IMG/VR virus record: IMGVR_UViG_3300032524_000300
Location: 1 to 23,905 of that record
Strand: one strand, 5' to 3'
Origin: a virus
Length of the DNA stretch: 23,905 nucleotides
In this document: piece by piece, positions 13,770 to 21,233 of the stretch
Numbering within the stretch: position 1 is the stretch's first letter
Layout of the letters: each line of letters opens with the position of its first letter
The notes under the pieces: model-generated
Seen by the model: only the letters and a program-made list of their open reading frames with translations
The model's database searches: none
What the model was told of the DNA's origin: nothing
Translations under genes and position numbers: made by a program

Positions 13770-14761
13770 TCATGCTCGTACTAAAATGCATCATATTGTT
13801 TACCACATCCAAAGGCATCATTGAGATCCCTTTTGCCCATACCATTGAGATCACATCCTCCTGGAAAGAATACACCGATACCTGCAGTATTAAGATGGCC
13901 AAAAAGATCAGAGTGAAGGGAGCCAGCTTCGATAGCACGCCCATTCAGGAAGTGATCAAGGCCGGAGATAAAGTGGAGGTAAAGCTGAGCTATGATGGCA
14001 ACTATAAAACGGAGTTTTTAGGCTATGTCAACCGGGTGCACCCAAAGGCTCCTTTGGAGATTGAGTGTCAAGATGCCATGTGGATACTAAAAACAGGTAC
14101 AGCGAGGGCCAAAGTATTCCAAGGAGGCAGCATTTTGGATGTTGTCAAGCACATTGCACCGGGATACACATATGATGTCCTGGACAGCTCTCTTGGAGGC
14201 AACTTTATTATCACCTCAGATGAGCCAACGCCACTCAAGGTCCTCAAAAAAATTGAGGAGGTGTATGGACTAAAATCCACCTTTCGAATCCAAGACGGTA
14301 TCCCCGTTTTGGTGGTGGGCAAACAGTATTTAAATGCTGTTAATACAGAGGTTGTTTCCTATGTGCTCAATGAGAATGTGATTGATAACAATCTGCAGTT
14401 TAAAGGAGCAGATGATGTGATGATCAACGTAAGGGTTCGTTCCAGACAAACAGATGGCAAGGTGCTTCGATCGGAATTTAAAGGAGATGGATCCGGAGAC
14501 CTTAAGCAGCTATCAATCCCGGGGTTGAGTCAGGCAGAAGTTGAGGCAGCCGCTCATAGGATCTATGACCAGAGCAAGGTAGACAGGATGGAGGGAAGCT
14601 TTACAACCTTTGGCCTGCCGGTGATCACCAACGGTCAGATTGCTGAAATAGATACCAAGCAAACCGAACTTACAAAAGCAAGATATTATGTGGATACCGT
14701 CGTCACAACCTTTGGGGTCGATGGCTATAGGAGAAACATTGAATTAGGCGCCAAGGCATGA
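13766..14761 (+). CDS. baseplate hub protein (gpD / Mu gp44-like)
   Basis: The 331-residue protein matches the hub family that sits at the centre of the baseplate and holds the spike (P2 gpD, Mu gp44, T4 gp27). The N-terminal has a strand-rich barrel: IEITSSWKEYTDTCSIKMAK (about 27-46), KAGDKVEVKLSYDG (about 65-78) and TEFLGYVNRVHPKAPLEIEC. The middle holds a helix-loop (LKVLKKIEEVYGLKSTFRIQDG) and the C terminus the segment EVEAAAHRIYDQSKVDRMEG followed by GQIAEIDTK and RYYVDTVVTTFGVDGYRR, which is usual for the second barrel. It overlaps its neighbours on both sides by 4 bases. Confidence 0.8.
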   Translation: MIMLVLKCIILFTTSKGIIEIPFAHTIEITSSWKEYTDTCSIKMAKKIRVKGASFDSTPIQEVIKAGDKVEVKLSYDGNYKTEFLGYVNRVHPKAPLEIECQDAMWILKTGTARAKVFQGGSILDVVKHIAPGYTYDVLDSSLGGNFIITSDEPTPLKVLKKIEEVYGLKSTFRIQDGIPVLVVGKQYLNAVNTEVVSYVLNENVIDNNLQFKGADDVMINVRVRSRQTDGKVLRSEFKGDGSGDLKQLSIPGLSQAEVEAAAHRIYDQSKVDRMEGSFTTFGLPVITNGQIAEIDTKQTELTKARYYVDTVVTTFGVDGYRRNIELGAKA

Positions 14762-15276
14762 CTGGAGGAAGAAATCAGCTGAGCATCTCTGATGCAATTA
14801 AACGCCTAGCAGGTAGGGCAAAGCATGTACTCCTAGAGGGTCTTGTTACCTCTATCCAAGAGGATGGCACATGCACCGTAGTGGTTGATCAGCTAGATAT
14901 TGAAATGCCTGGCATCCATCTCAGGCCTCCATCTGATGGAGAGGCTCTGGTGGAGTTTGTGCCATCCGTGGGTAGTTTGGTCATTGTCAGTGTCAGCAGT
15001 GATGGTGTTTATTATGTAACCGGAGTTTCTGTGGTTGACTCAGCTGCCATTACCGGAAGCAAATACGGCTCCATTAAGTCGGAGGACCTCATCCAGCAGC
15101 TGGGTCATTTGACGGATGCTGTAACGAAGATATTGCAGGCCATAAATCACACAACTCCCCCGATCGCCAGTGACGGAGGGGCTGCTTTAAATACGGCCAT
15201 GAAGGCTGCGGTAGTTGGAGCCCAAGTGGGCAGTTTGGATAACTTGATTAATGAAAATTTGAGGCATGGCATCTGA
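14758..15276 (+). CDS. baseplate spike protein (gpV / Mu gp45-like)
   Basis: This 172-residue protein follows the hub directly, as the membrane-piercing spike gene does in P2 and Mu. It has an N-terminal helix (about 1-25), then an OB-fold pattern (VTSIQEDGTCTVVVDQLDIE, HLRPPSDGEALVEFVPSVGS, LVIVSVSSDGVYYVTGVS, about 29-100), the family core. The rest is an alpha-helical C terminus (EDLIQQLGHLTDAVTKILQA) with an Ala-rich segment, instead of the beta-helical needle of longer members. Possibly the needle tip is a separate protein. Overlaps the hub gene by 4 bases and the next by 11. Confidence 0.75.
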   Translation: MTGGRNQLSISDAIKRLAGRAKHVLLEGLVTSIQEDGTCTVVVDQLDIEMPGIHLRPPSDGEALVEFVPSVGSLVIVSVSSDGVYYVTGVSVVDSAAITGSKYGSIKSEDLIQQLGHLTDAVTKILQAINHTTPPIASDGGAALNTAMKAAVVGAQVGSLDNLINENLRHGI

Positions 15277-15562
15277 TCTACTCATTGACATAACTTCAAG
15301 GGACCTGCAGGTTGAGTCCGGAGATTTGGTCGTTGGATACGCTGATGGCCAGAATCTGGAGGACCTAATGGAAACCCATCAAGGAGAGATCAAGGCTGAT
15401 CCACTGGTTGGAGTGGGTGTGTCCAGAATTGTAAAACAACGACAAGGAGCTGAGCTGCTGCTTGGCAAGGCCAGACTGCAGATGAAAGCAGACGGCTGGA
15501 AAGATATCAAGGTCAAGTATAATGGCAGGGATTTACATGTTGATGCAACCAGGAGCGAATGA
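15266..15562 (+). CDS. baseplate wedge protein (gp25/gpW, Mu gp46-like)
   Basis: The 98-residue protein has the size and features of the small wedge family that includes P2 gpW, T4 gp25 and Mu gp46: N-terminal DLLIDITSRDLQVESGDLVVGYADGQ, the motif QNLEDLMETHQGEIKADPLVGVGV (about 29-52), which is the usual GE...DP..G signature in this family, and a closing alpha-beta part (ELLLGKARLQMKADGWKDIKV). Such wedge proteins connect the sheath base to the baseplate. Its gene overlaps the spike gene by 11 bases and the next by 4, within the spike-wedge-X order usual for contractile tails. Confidence 0.75.
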   Translation: MASDLLIDITSRDLQVESGDLVVGYADGQNLEDLMETHQGEIKADPLVGVGVSRIVKQRQGAELLLGKARLQMKADGWKDIKVKYNGRDLHVDATRSE

Positions 15563-15861
15563 GAATAATAACAGTACGTATGGGACAAAGTGTGGAGGAC
15601 GTAGCTCTACAGTATTATGGTACAACGGATGGATCCATTTTGATCCTGATGGACAATAATCTGAGCCCCGATTTTGAGCCCTTAGTGGGCCAGAAGCTTT
15701 CCATTCGGGATGAGGTGCCCCAGATTAATGATACCAACAAAGATGTTGAGAGATATCTCCAGGACAAAAGCATTGCGCCAAATTCAAGCCTTACAGCGGC
15801 TACGGCTCCAGTGGAGCTCTACATTGAGGTTGATTACGTGGATGATGACTATATAGAATAA
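15559..15861 (+). CDS. LysM-like baseplate protein (gpX-like)
   Basis: The N-terminal half of this 100-residue protein is LysM-like: ITVRMGQSVEDVALQYYGTT (about 4-23), a helix with ILMDNNLSPDF, and a closing PLVGQKLSIRDEV strand. Tail proteins of the P2 gpX type are small LysM proteins that stabilise the baseplate. The C-terminal half is acidic and ends DDDYIE, probably flexible. Overlap of 4 bases with the wedge gene supports a baseplate role. Confidence 0.65.
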   Translation: MRIITVRMGQSVEDVALQYYGTTDGSILILMDNNLSPDFEPLVGQKLSIRDEVPQINDTNKDVERYLQDKSIAPNSSLTAATAPVELYIEVDYVDDDYIE

Positions 15862-15863
15862 TT

Positions 15864-16694
15864 ATGAGTACAATAATCACAAGAGCCAGTAAAGGCAGTG
15901 CTCTCAGCCATGCTGAGATGGATGCAAACTTGAATAACCTCAATGCGGATAAGGTTGAAAAGAGCCTGTTGGTCACCAATAACTCCATTTACGTCAAAAA
16001 CAACTCAGGTGTATTGGTGGAGGTTGTGGTTGCTACCGATCGGATCCTTGGCAGGCTTTCTGGTGGTGAGATTGTAGGACTCACTGTGGCTCAAATAAAG
16101 ACGCTGATCACCTATACGGGCAAACAGAATCAAGACGATGATCTAGATGATATAGCGGCGCTTACCCCGGCAAATGGAGATATTATGCAACGGGTTGGAG
16201 GTGTGTGGACTGCTATAACAATGGCCGACTTAAGAGCTGCGATAGCTTGGCACAATTATGCCGCTCACTACGCCCCGGGCACAACCAACATCTTAACGAT
16301 CGATGTATGGACTGAGGTGGTTGTTGGAGCTACAGATGAGCGAAAAAATAACGGTTTTACAGAGGTTTCGGGCAAGGTGATCTATGGTGGTACACCCACT
16401 GTTGATCTAGAGGTTGGCTACTCAGTTGCCGTGGATGTTGCGGGCTCCGTGGAGTCAAAAAAAGTGGCCTTCGAAATACAGGTATTTAATGGAGCAGATG
16501 CCCTACAGTATAGCACCGCTCAGTCTGTTGGTGTTGTTGCTGCCTATGCCGCTGCCAATGGAGTGATCACCCTAGGTGCTGTGGGTGTTCAATCTTTCCA
16601 GACCGGCTGGTATATCAAGCTATTTGTGAAAAACGTTGGCACGGATGACGATATAAACATCACCGATTACAATCTAACCCTAAGGGAGATCTGA
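15864..16694 (+). CDS. tail appendage or fibre protein
   Basis: This 276-residue protein begins with SKGSALSHAEMDANLNNLN (about 9-27), a motif frequent at the N terminus of phage appendage proteins that attach to the virion, followed by a short linker with Val-rich strands. LGRLSGGEIVGLTVAQIKTL (about 62-81) and the acidic QDDDLDDIAALTPANGDIMQ resemble trimerising repeat elements in fibres. From about residue 120 the chain is all strand (TEVVVGATDERKNNGFTEVS, KVAFEIQVFNGADALQYS, VQSFQTGWYIKLFVKN), compatible with a jelly-roll head domain that binds a surface target. No characterised homologue is recognised; host recognition or baseplate decoration is inferred. Confidence 0.6.
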   Translation: MSTIITRASKGSALSHAEMDANLNNLNADKVEKSLLVTNNSIYVKNNSGVLVEVVVATDRILGRLSGGEIVGLTVAQIKTLITYTGKQNQDDDLDDIAALTPANGDIMQRVGGVWTAITMADLRAAIAWHNYAAHYAPGTTNILTIDVWTEVVVGATDERKNNGFTEVSGKVIYGGTPTVDLEVGYSVAVDVAGSVESKKVAFEIQVFNGADALQYSTAQSVGVVAAYAAANGVITLGAVGVQSFQTGWYIKLFVKNVGTDDDINITDYNLTLREI

Positions 16695-17260
16695 TGACAA
16701 AATACCTAACATATCTGCTGGATGCCTTTGGTTATAGCTCCATCCAAGAGCTTAATCAAAGCTGCTGGCATATAGGCAACAAAACCATTGCCAATCTAAC
16801 CATTGGTATGAGCATATCCTTGGGAGCTGTGAGCATGGTCCTGCAGAATGTCACTGGATTTGATCCAGTTACTCTGTGGGCCTTTGCTGGGCTTATCGTT
16901 ATGGAGACCATCAGTGGCATCCAGGTGGCTCTCAAAAACGGGGGCAAATTCTCCTCCAGGAAGTTTGGCAGGATGTTTTTAAAGCTGGGTTATTACCTAG
17001 GCATCATAGTGGTGCTACACAGGTTTTCCACCCTGACAAACTTTGCCCAGATCGCAGGAGTGGAGATGGATCCATTTTTATGGCTTTATCATGCTTTCTC
17101 CGTGGCCATCGTGTTTCAGCTGATCGTGAGTCTTCTTGAAAATTTGGGAAGGCTAGGCTTCAAGGAGTCCAAGAGTATTGGCGGGGTGATACTAAAGAAA
17201 TTTAATAAATGGTTTGATCTGGATAATGACCCAGATGACCCTAATAATCCACGGCCATGA
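16694..17260 (+). CDS. holin, TcdE/phage holin 4 family
   Basis: Membrane protein that forms holes for endolysin release. The 188 residues show four hydrophobic helices at about 33-50, 58-77, 93-109 and 128-147. Between the second and third is METISGIQVALKNGGKFSSR, which matches the family pattern (acid, T/S-G, A, K/G-rich, S-S, basic). The C terminus is basic then acidic-Pro rich (NDPDDPNNPRP). It starts directly at the end of the fibre gene and overlaps the next gene by 4 bases. The gene is about 6 kb from endolysin and spanin, though on the same strand and likely the same transcript. Confidence 0.8.
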   Translation: MTKYLTYLLDAFGYSSIQELNQSCWHIGNKTIANLTIGMSISLGAVSMVLQNVTGFDPVTLWAFAGLIVMETISGIQVALKNGGKFSSRKFGRMFLKLGYYLGIIVVLHRFSTLTNFAQIAGVEMDPFLWLYHAFSVAIVFQLIVSLLENLGRLGFKESKSIGGVILKKFNKWFDLDNDPDDPNNPRP

Positions 17261-17598
17261 CAGAGTATTTAAGGGGTGGAGATTATGCTTTCAACTACTA
17301 CATCGAGGACAGCGATGGGGTCGCCTTTAATATGGCCAATGTACTTGATGTATTTATTTACATCATGATCAACCAGGTACAGGTGGCCAGGTATTCACTT
17401 AATACAACTGCGGGATATGTGGATGCTGTTGTTGGAGATGTGGCCCATGAGGTTGTTGTGCCCGTCACAACTGAGCAAAGCATTGACTGGCCACTGGGTA
17501 AAATTGTCATGAGGATTGAGGTCGTAGTGGATGAGGATTATTTTGATCCTAACGGTCAGAACAATCCCATTTTGGTGGATGTTGGCATGCTAAAATAA
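17257..17598 (+). CDS. small tail-associated protein, unknown
   Basis: This 113-residue protein shows mainly strands with regular spacing (YAFNYYIEDSDGVAFNMA, VFIYIMINQVQVARYSLN, VAHEVVVPVTTEQSIDW, KIVMRIEVVVDEDYFDP) and looks like a single Ig-like or fibre-base domain. No Cys, no signal peptide, no membrane segment. Its gene sits between the holin and a fibre gene and overlaps the holin gene by 4 bases. Small strand-rich proteins of this kind near fibres often join fibre to baseplate; that is inferred. Not recognised as a named family. Confidence 0.55.
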   Translation: MTEYLRGGDYAFNYYIEDSDGVAFNMANVLDVFIYIMINQVQVARYSLNTTAGYVDAVVGDVAHEVVVPVTTEQSIDWPLGKIVMRIEVVVDEDYFDPNGQNNPILVDVGMLK

Positions 17599-17605
17599 CA
17601 CGGAG

Positions 17606-18640
17606 ATGGTTAAGATCAGAGTTGGTAATAAAAACGAAATAGGCACTAAACCCCTAAAGACAGAGGCGGTCATCCAACCCATTGCCATTGGTCAAGACAT
17701 TGGTGGCTCTGTAGTTGGCAAAGGTTTAAGGATTGGGGCGGGGAATGTGCTGGATGAGTTTGATATACCAACTGGAGCTGCAATAAATGGCCCAATCACC
17801 GGAGGAGATCCTAATAAAGTGTTAAAAGTCGGAGCCACGGGTAACTTGGAACACTCCAATATTTGGAGTTTGGCAGATGGAAAAATTGGGGTTGGCATAA
17901 GTCCAACAAAAATGCTCCAAGTTCATGGAGATGCTGTGCAAACGGTTCTATTTAGGAGCAGCCATACACATGGAGTTGAGCTGAATCTGGTTGGGTCTAA
18001 TAATTGGGGTGTGCTTTCTACGGATGCAGACAGTGTACATGGCACAGGAAAGTTCCTTTTGATGGATGAGAACATTGGCGCTGCTAGGATGTCCATAATA
18101 AGGACAAGCGGATGGCTGGGGGTTAATACGACAGCACCACTGGGTCAGCACCACACAAAAGCAGGATCACCCACAACCATTGGCCAGATTATTGAGCTGG
18201 CTGCAGCCCATGCTGTCAATGCTTTTGAGATTAACACCCTTGGAGGTAGTGGTGGGGATCTGTTTAAATTTGACAAAAACGGGTTAGCGTCATTTAAAGA
18301 AAATATTGATTTCACAGTCAACAGGGTAGCGGCTAATACTTTTTATATCTCGAATCAAAATGCGGGGGCTGACGCACACGCAAGAATGGCTCTTTGGGTG
18401 GGCAATACAGGCGGTGATGCTTATACGTGGTATTCCAACAATATCAATGATTGGTCAGTCGGGATGGATAACTCGGACTCGGATTCGTTTGTCATCGGCA
18501 AGGCTTCAACGATTGGTTCTAATATTTATTTGAAAATAAAAACCACAGGCGTAATCAACATGGTGGCTATGCCGACATCTTCCGCAGGGCTATCCTCTGG
18601 GGATTTGTGGAACAATTCAGGAGTTGTAACAATTGTATGA
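17606..18640 (+). CDS. tail fibre protein
   Basis: This 344-residue protein is rich in Gly, Asn, Ser and Thr and built of short strands, typical of a fibrous tail protein. Points seen: an N-terminal with GSVVGKGLRIGAGN, the linker INGPITGGDPNKVLKVGAT, GKIGVGISPTKMLQVHGDA (about 92-110) and GWLGVNTTAPLGQHHTKAG, which recall the repeat elements found in phage fibres that use an intramolecular chaperone. The last part (MPTSSAGLSSGDLWNNSGVV) is a common closing motif in fibre and appendage proteins. Host receptor binding is inferred. The stop overlaps a possible start of the next gene (see the finding at 18637). Confidence 0.65.
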   Translation: MVKIRVGNKNEIGTKPLKTEAVIQPIAIGQDIGGSVVGKGLRIGAGNVLDEFDIPTGAAINGPITGGDPNKVLKVGATGNLEHSNIWSLADGKIGVGISPTKMLQVHGDAVQTVLFRSSHTHGVELNLVGSNNWGVLSTDADSVHGTGKFLLMDENIGAARMSIIRTSGWLGVNTTAPLGQHHTKAGSPTTIGQIIELAAAHAVNAFEINTLGGSGGDLFKFDKNGLASFKENIDFTVNRVAANTFYISNQNAGADAHARMALWVGNTGGDAYTWYSNNINDWSVGMDNSDSDSFVIGKASTIGSNIYLKIKTTGVINMVAMPTSSAGLSSGDLWNNSGVVTIV

Positions 18641-18689
18641 CAAAGACAATAGAAATACCAACAGTAAAAGAGATTTAATATTTACAATA

Positions 18690-19034
18690 GTGGCACAAGA
18701 AAAAACAATACTATTTGAAGATGACGAGGTCAACATTGACTACACGCTAAAACGGGACAAGGCAACTCTATGCACAAAGGCCTCAATTTTTGCCTATCCA
18801 GAAAAGTTTAACCAAATGATTCCAAATGAGGACTTTGATTATGGAGAGCCCGAGAGCCCTACAAATCCAGATAAAGTGAGAAAGTGGGCTCAATCTCCAG
18901 AGGGTATGGAGGCCTTTACAAAATCTCTTGCCCCAGATTATTACCAAGACCTGGTTGATAATTACAAAAAAAGCAAAGCATCTGCTGAGGCTGAGGCATC
19001 TGTCACGAAGGAATTGCTTAATGCAAAGTACTAA
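18690..19034 (+). CDS. hypothetical protein, possible fibre assembly partner
   Basis: Starting from a GTG at 18690 gives 114 residues (MAQEKTILFEDDEVN...); the open frame extends upstream to a TTG at 18633, but those residues are Asn/Arg/Lys-rich and not convincing. The protein has a strand pair (KTILFEDDEVNIDYTLKR), one Cys, a Pro/Asp-rich middle (NEDFDYGEPESPTNPDK) and a helical, charged C terminus (SLAPDYYQDLVDNYKKSK, then Ala/Glu-rich). I do not recognise it. Placement after the fibre gene suggests an assembly or capping partner. A -1 shift from the ATG at 18637 would give a smoother N terminus, so this gene may be frameshifted or use an unusual start. Confidence 0.5.
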   Translation: MAQEKTILFEDDEVNIDYTLKRDKATLCTKASIFAYPEKFNQMIPNEDFDYGEPESPTNPDKVRKWAQSPEGMEAFTKSLAPDYYQDLVDNYKKSKASAEAEASVTKELLNAKY

Positions 19035-19043
19035 TCATAACAT

Positions 19044-19514
19044 ATGAAAAAAACCGACATTATGAAAATCACAACGACCAACCGCATGCTGGATCTGCTC
19101 CATTCAGTGATCCGCGATGCTTCCAGAAATGCCTTGACAACCGAGGTGAGCAATGTGCTGATGGCAAACAAGATGGAAGTTGATAAGGCTATCCAGGTGC
19201 TAAACGACAAAAGGACCATTTGTGTTCTTATGAATGAGGGTCAGGAGCAAATAATCCCTAACCGTGGAACGATCTATGTACCATTGCCTTATCCCGTCAG
19301 AAAGAGTGCCACGGGTAAGGACGAGAGCTTTGCCAAGGAGATGCTTAGAGTGCAAAAGGTGAGGGCCAAATACTTTAAAGAGTATAATGATCTTAACGGC
19401 GCCACTGTGGATTTAGAGCTGAGTGTTCAGCTTACTGACAAGCAGTTTGACATCCTGGTTGACGCAATTGATTCTGTTGAGATTGAGGGCTTAAGAAATG
19501 TGTTGGTAAAATGA
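19044..19514 (+). CDS. hypothetical protein
   Basis: The 156-residue protein is soluble and mixed in structure: an N-terminal helix pair (RMLDLLHSVIRDASRNAL, about 14-31), a further helix around MEVDKAIQVLNDKR, a middle beta-rich part (TIYVPLPYPVRKSATG), and a charged C-terminal half with EMLRVQKVRAKYFKEYN. No domain recognised. A second ATG at 19062 in good context could be the true start (150 residues). It precedes a membrane protein gene with which it overlaps by 4 bases, so the two may act together. Confidence 0.55.
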   Translation: MKKTDIMKITTTNRMLDLLHSVIRDASRNALTTEVSNVLMANKMEVDKAIQVLNDKRTICVLMNEGQEQIIPNRGTIYVPLPYPVRKSATGKDESFAKEMLRVQKVRAKYFKEYNDLNGATVDLELSVQLTDKQFDILVDAIDSVEIEGLRNVLVK

Positions 19515-19957
19515 GTATCACAGTCCTAATCATAATCATTGGAGTGGCGGCTGGATTAATTACTCTGGCAGCAACTAAAAACATGGCCATAGTGGGCAAG
19601 ATGCTCCTCAATTTATTGCTGATAGTTGTGTCCTGGGTATTATACCAGGGCATGCTGGTCTTTGGCTTGGTTTATGCCACAATAAGCCTCTTATGGAGAG
19701 GCAGATTTTTGGAGCTTAGTCAGTTCTATTATGATGTTGCTATAACTCATGATATGTCTGGAGGCGTTACTGGCCAGTATCCACTCAATGACATGCTTAT
19801 CCATCCCGATGGTGTGAGGTTTGGTTATTTTGGGATAACCATCTCAAAGATACTGGCACTCAATCAAGCACAGGGGTCCTGGTATAGGCTTGCCATGAAA
19901 ATTGGCAAAGGTTTGGATTGGCTAGATCCTGGACATCTTAAAGATTCAAAAGTATAA
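19511..19957 (+). CDS. membrane protein with C-terminal soluble tail, unknown
   Basis: Two or three hydrophobic helices are present (about 3-21, 31-46 and 48-62), followed by a soluble C-terminal part. That part has GYFGITISKILALNQ (about 105-119) and GKGLDWLDPGHLKDS (about 132-146). This arrangement resembles, from memory, a group of small phage proteins with an N-terminal membrane region and a G-x-x-x-TIS...D-x-x-D-x-GH pattern, whose role is not known to me. A lysis or superinfection role would be speculation. It overlaps the preceding gene by 4 bases and is followed by the baseplate J-like gene 2 bases on. Confidence 0.55.
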   Translation: MSITVLIIIIGVAAGLITLAATKNMAIVGKMLLNLLLIVVSWVLYQGMLVFGLVYATISLLWRGRFLELSQFYYDVAITHDMSGGVTGQYPLNDMLIHPDGVRFGYFGITISKILALNQAQGSWYRLAMKIGKGLDWLDPGHLKDSKV

Positions 19958-19959
19958 TC

Positions 19960-20751
19960 ATGGCAAGGACACTGGACCAAATAAAGCAGACTATCCTAGA
20001 CGCAAAAACGGCAGAGGCGGATCTCAATGTTTTGACATCAACCAGCTCCACAGCAATATGGAAGCTGATGATCAACATATTTGCTCAGGCAGCTCAGCTG
20101 TTGGAGTCATTATGGGATGCCAAAAAGATTGAGCTGGAGGATCTGGCTGCATCTATCTTGCCCGGAACTCCCGACTGGTATGCCTCAGAGGTTAAGCGAT
20201 GGCAGTATGGCCATGGGCTCACTGAGAGTAGCGGTAAGCTGATTTATTTGGTTCAGGATGAGGCAGCCAAGCTCGTGAAGGCTGTAGCAGTAGTCCAAGG
20301 ATCTCCTTTAAAGATTAAAGTCGCAAAGGACAACTCAGGCACACTGGTGCCATTAACTGCTGGGGAGAGAACTAGCCTGGACAGCTTTATCCTGGACATA
20401 AAATTTGCAGGCACCAATCATATGCTTTACAGCATTGATCCAGACGTTGTCAAGCCAACGGCAACCTGTTACTATGATGGAAAACTTGATTTAACCACGT
20501 TTAAGACAGCACTTGAATTAGCGTTGAACACCTATTTAAGTGGTATTTACTTCGATGGTAATCTCAATAAAAATAGATATCGAGACGCAGCTGAGGCCGT
20601 AGATGGCGTTATTGATTTTGACCTCACCAAGCTCGAGGCTAGGACATCCACCGGATCCTATGCAGAGGTATTGAGGCAATATGCTCCACTATCTGGCTAT
20701 CATGTGCATGATGCAGCTTTTGCGGCCGGTATTAATTATGTGCCCCAATGA
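19960..20751 (+). CDS. baseplate protein J-like
   Basis: This 263-residue protein fits the gpJ/gp47 baseplate wedge family. Supporting points: a helical N-terminal third (LDQIKQTILDAKTAEADLN, IWKLMINIFAQAAQLLESLW, about 33-52), the motif GTPDWYASEVKRWQYG (about 69-84), then alternating strands and helices (PLKIKVAKDNSGTLVPLTAG, FKTALELALNTYLSGIYFDG, about 181-200) and a C-terminal domain ending YVPQ. It overlaps the next gene by 4 bases, which is in the place of gpI, giving the J-I order usual in contractile tails, though these genes lie about 4 kb after the W and X-like genes. Confidence 0.7.
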   Translation: MARTLDQIKQTILDAKTAEADLNVLTSTSSTAIWKLMINIFAQAAQLLESLWDAKKIELEDLAASILPGTPDWYASEVKRWQYGHGLTESSGKLIYLVQDEAAKLVKAVAVVQGSPLKIKVAKDNSGTLVPLTAGERTSLDSFILDIKFAGTNHMLYSIDPDVVKPTATCYYDGKLDLTTFKTALELALNTYLSGIYFDGNLNKNRYRDAAEAVDGVIDFDLTKLEARTSTGSYAEVLRQYAPLSGYHVHDAAFAAGINYVPQ

Positions 20752-21233
20752 TATACTCTTGGGACATAAAGAGCTGGCTGCAGCGTAATATTGGCACGAG
20801 AAAAAGGCAGCCAATTGTCAAGGCTTACCTGTATATTTTCCTTAAACCAATTGAGTTGGTGCATGGTCTTTTTATCACCCTGTCGGCAGATATTGACAAT
20901 AAAGTAAAATACACATCTCAGCAGCTGGTCCTTGCCGGGCTACTTAATAAGCTATTTGATGCAACCAGCAAAAGGATCCGAGTGGAGACTGTAAGTGATG
21001 CATGGGTTCATCCAACCATTTACCTGAGATATGAGGGTGCTCAGCCGGTGTACATATATTATAGATCTGAGTCGGCGGATACTACTCATGTGAGGTATAG
21101 GTCTGAGGCTAGCTTAGATGGCCTTTTTAAGGTGTTTTTGCCAACCTCATTAACCTCAAGTGAGGCTGAGATTAGGGGGTGGATTGATCAATATAAAGAA
21201 GCGAGTAAAACCTATGTAATCGTATATATATGA
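20748..21233 (+). CDS. baseplate/tail protein, gpI position
   Basis: The 161-residue protein follows the J-like gene and precedes a fibre gene, the place of gpI/gp48. It has an N-terminal basic helix (IKSWLQRNIGTRKRQPIVKA), a hydrophobic segment (LYIFLKPIELVHGLFITL, probably buried and not a membrane helix), KLFDATSKRIRVETVS, and a series of Tyr-rich strands (VYIYYRSESADTTHVRYRSE). The last part is helical with a closing strand (KTYVIVYI). Sequence features alone do not prove the family. Overlap of 4 bases on both sides suggests it is translated together with J and the fibre. Confidence 0.55.
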   Translation: MIYSWDIKSWLQRNIGTRKRQPIVKAYLYIFLKPIELVHGLFITLSADIDNKVKYTSQQLVLAGLLNKLFDATSKRIRVETVSDAWVHPTIYLRYEGAQPVYIYYRSESADTTHVRYRSEASLDGLFKVFLPTSLTSSEAEIRGWIDQYKEASKTYVIVYI

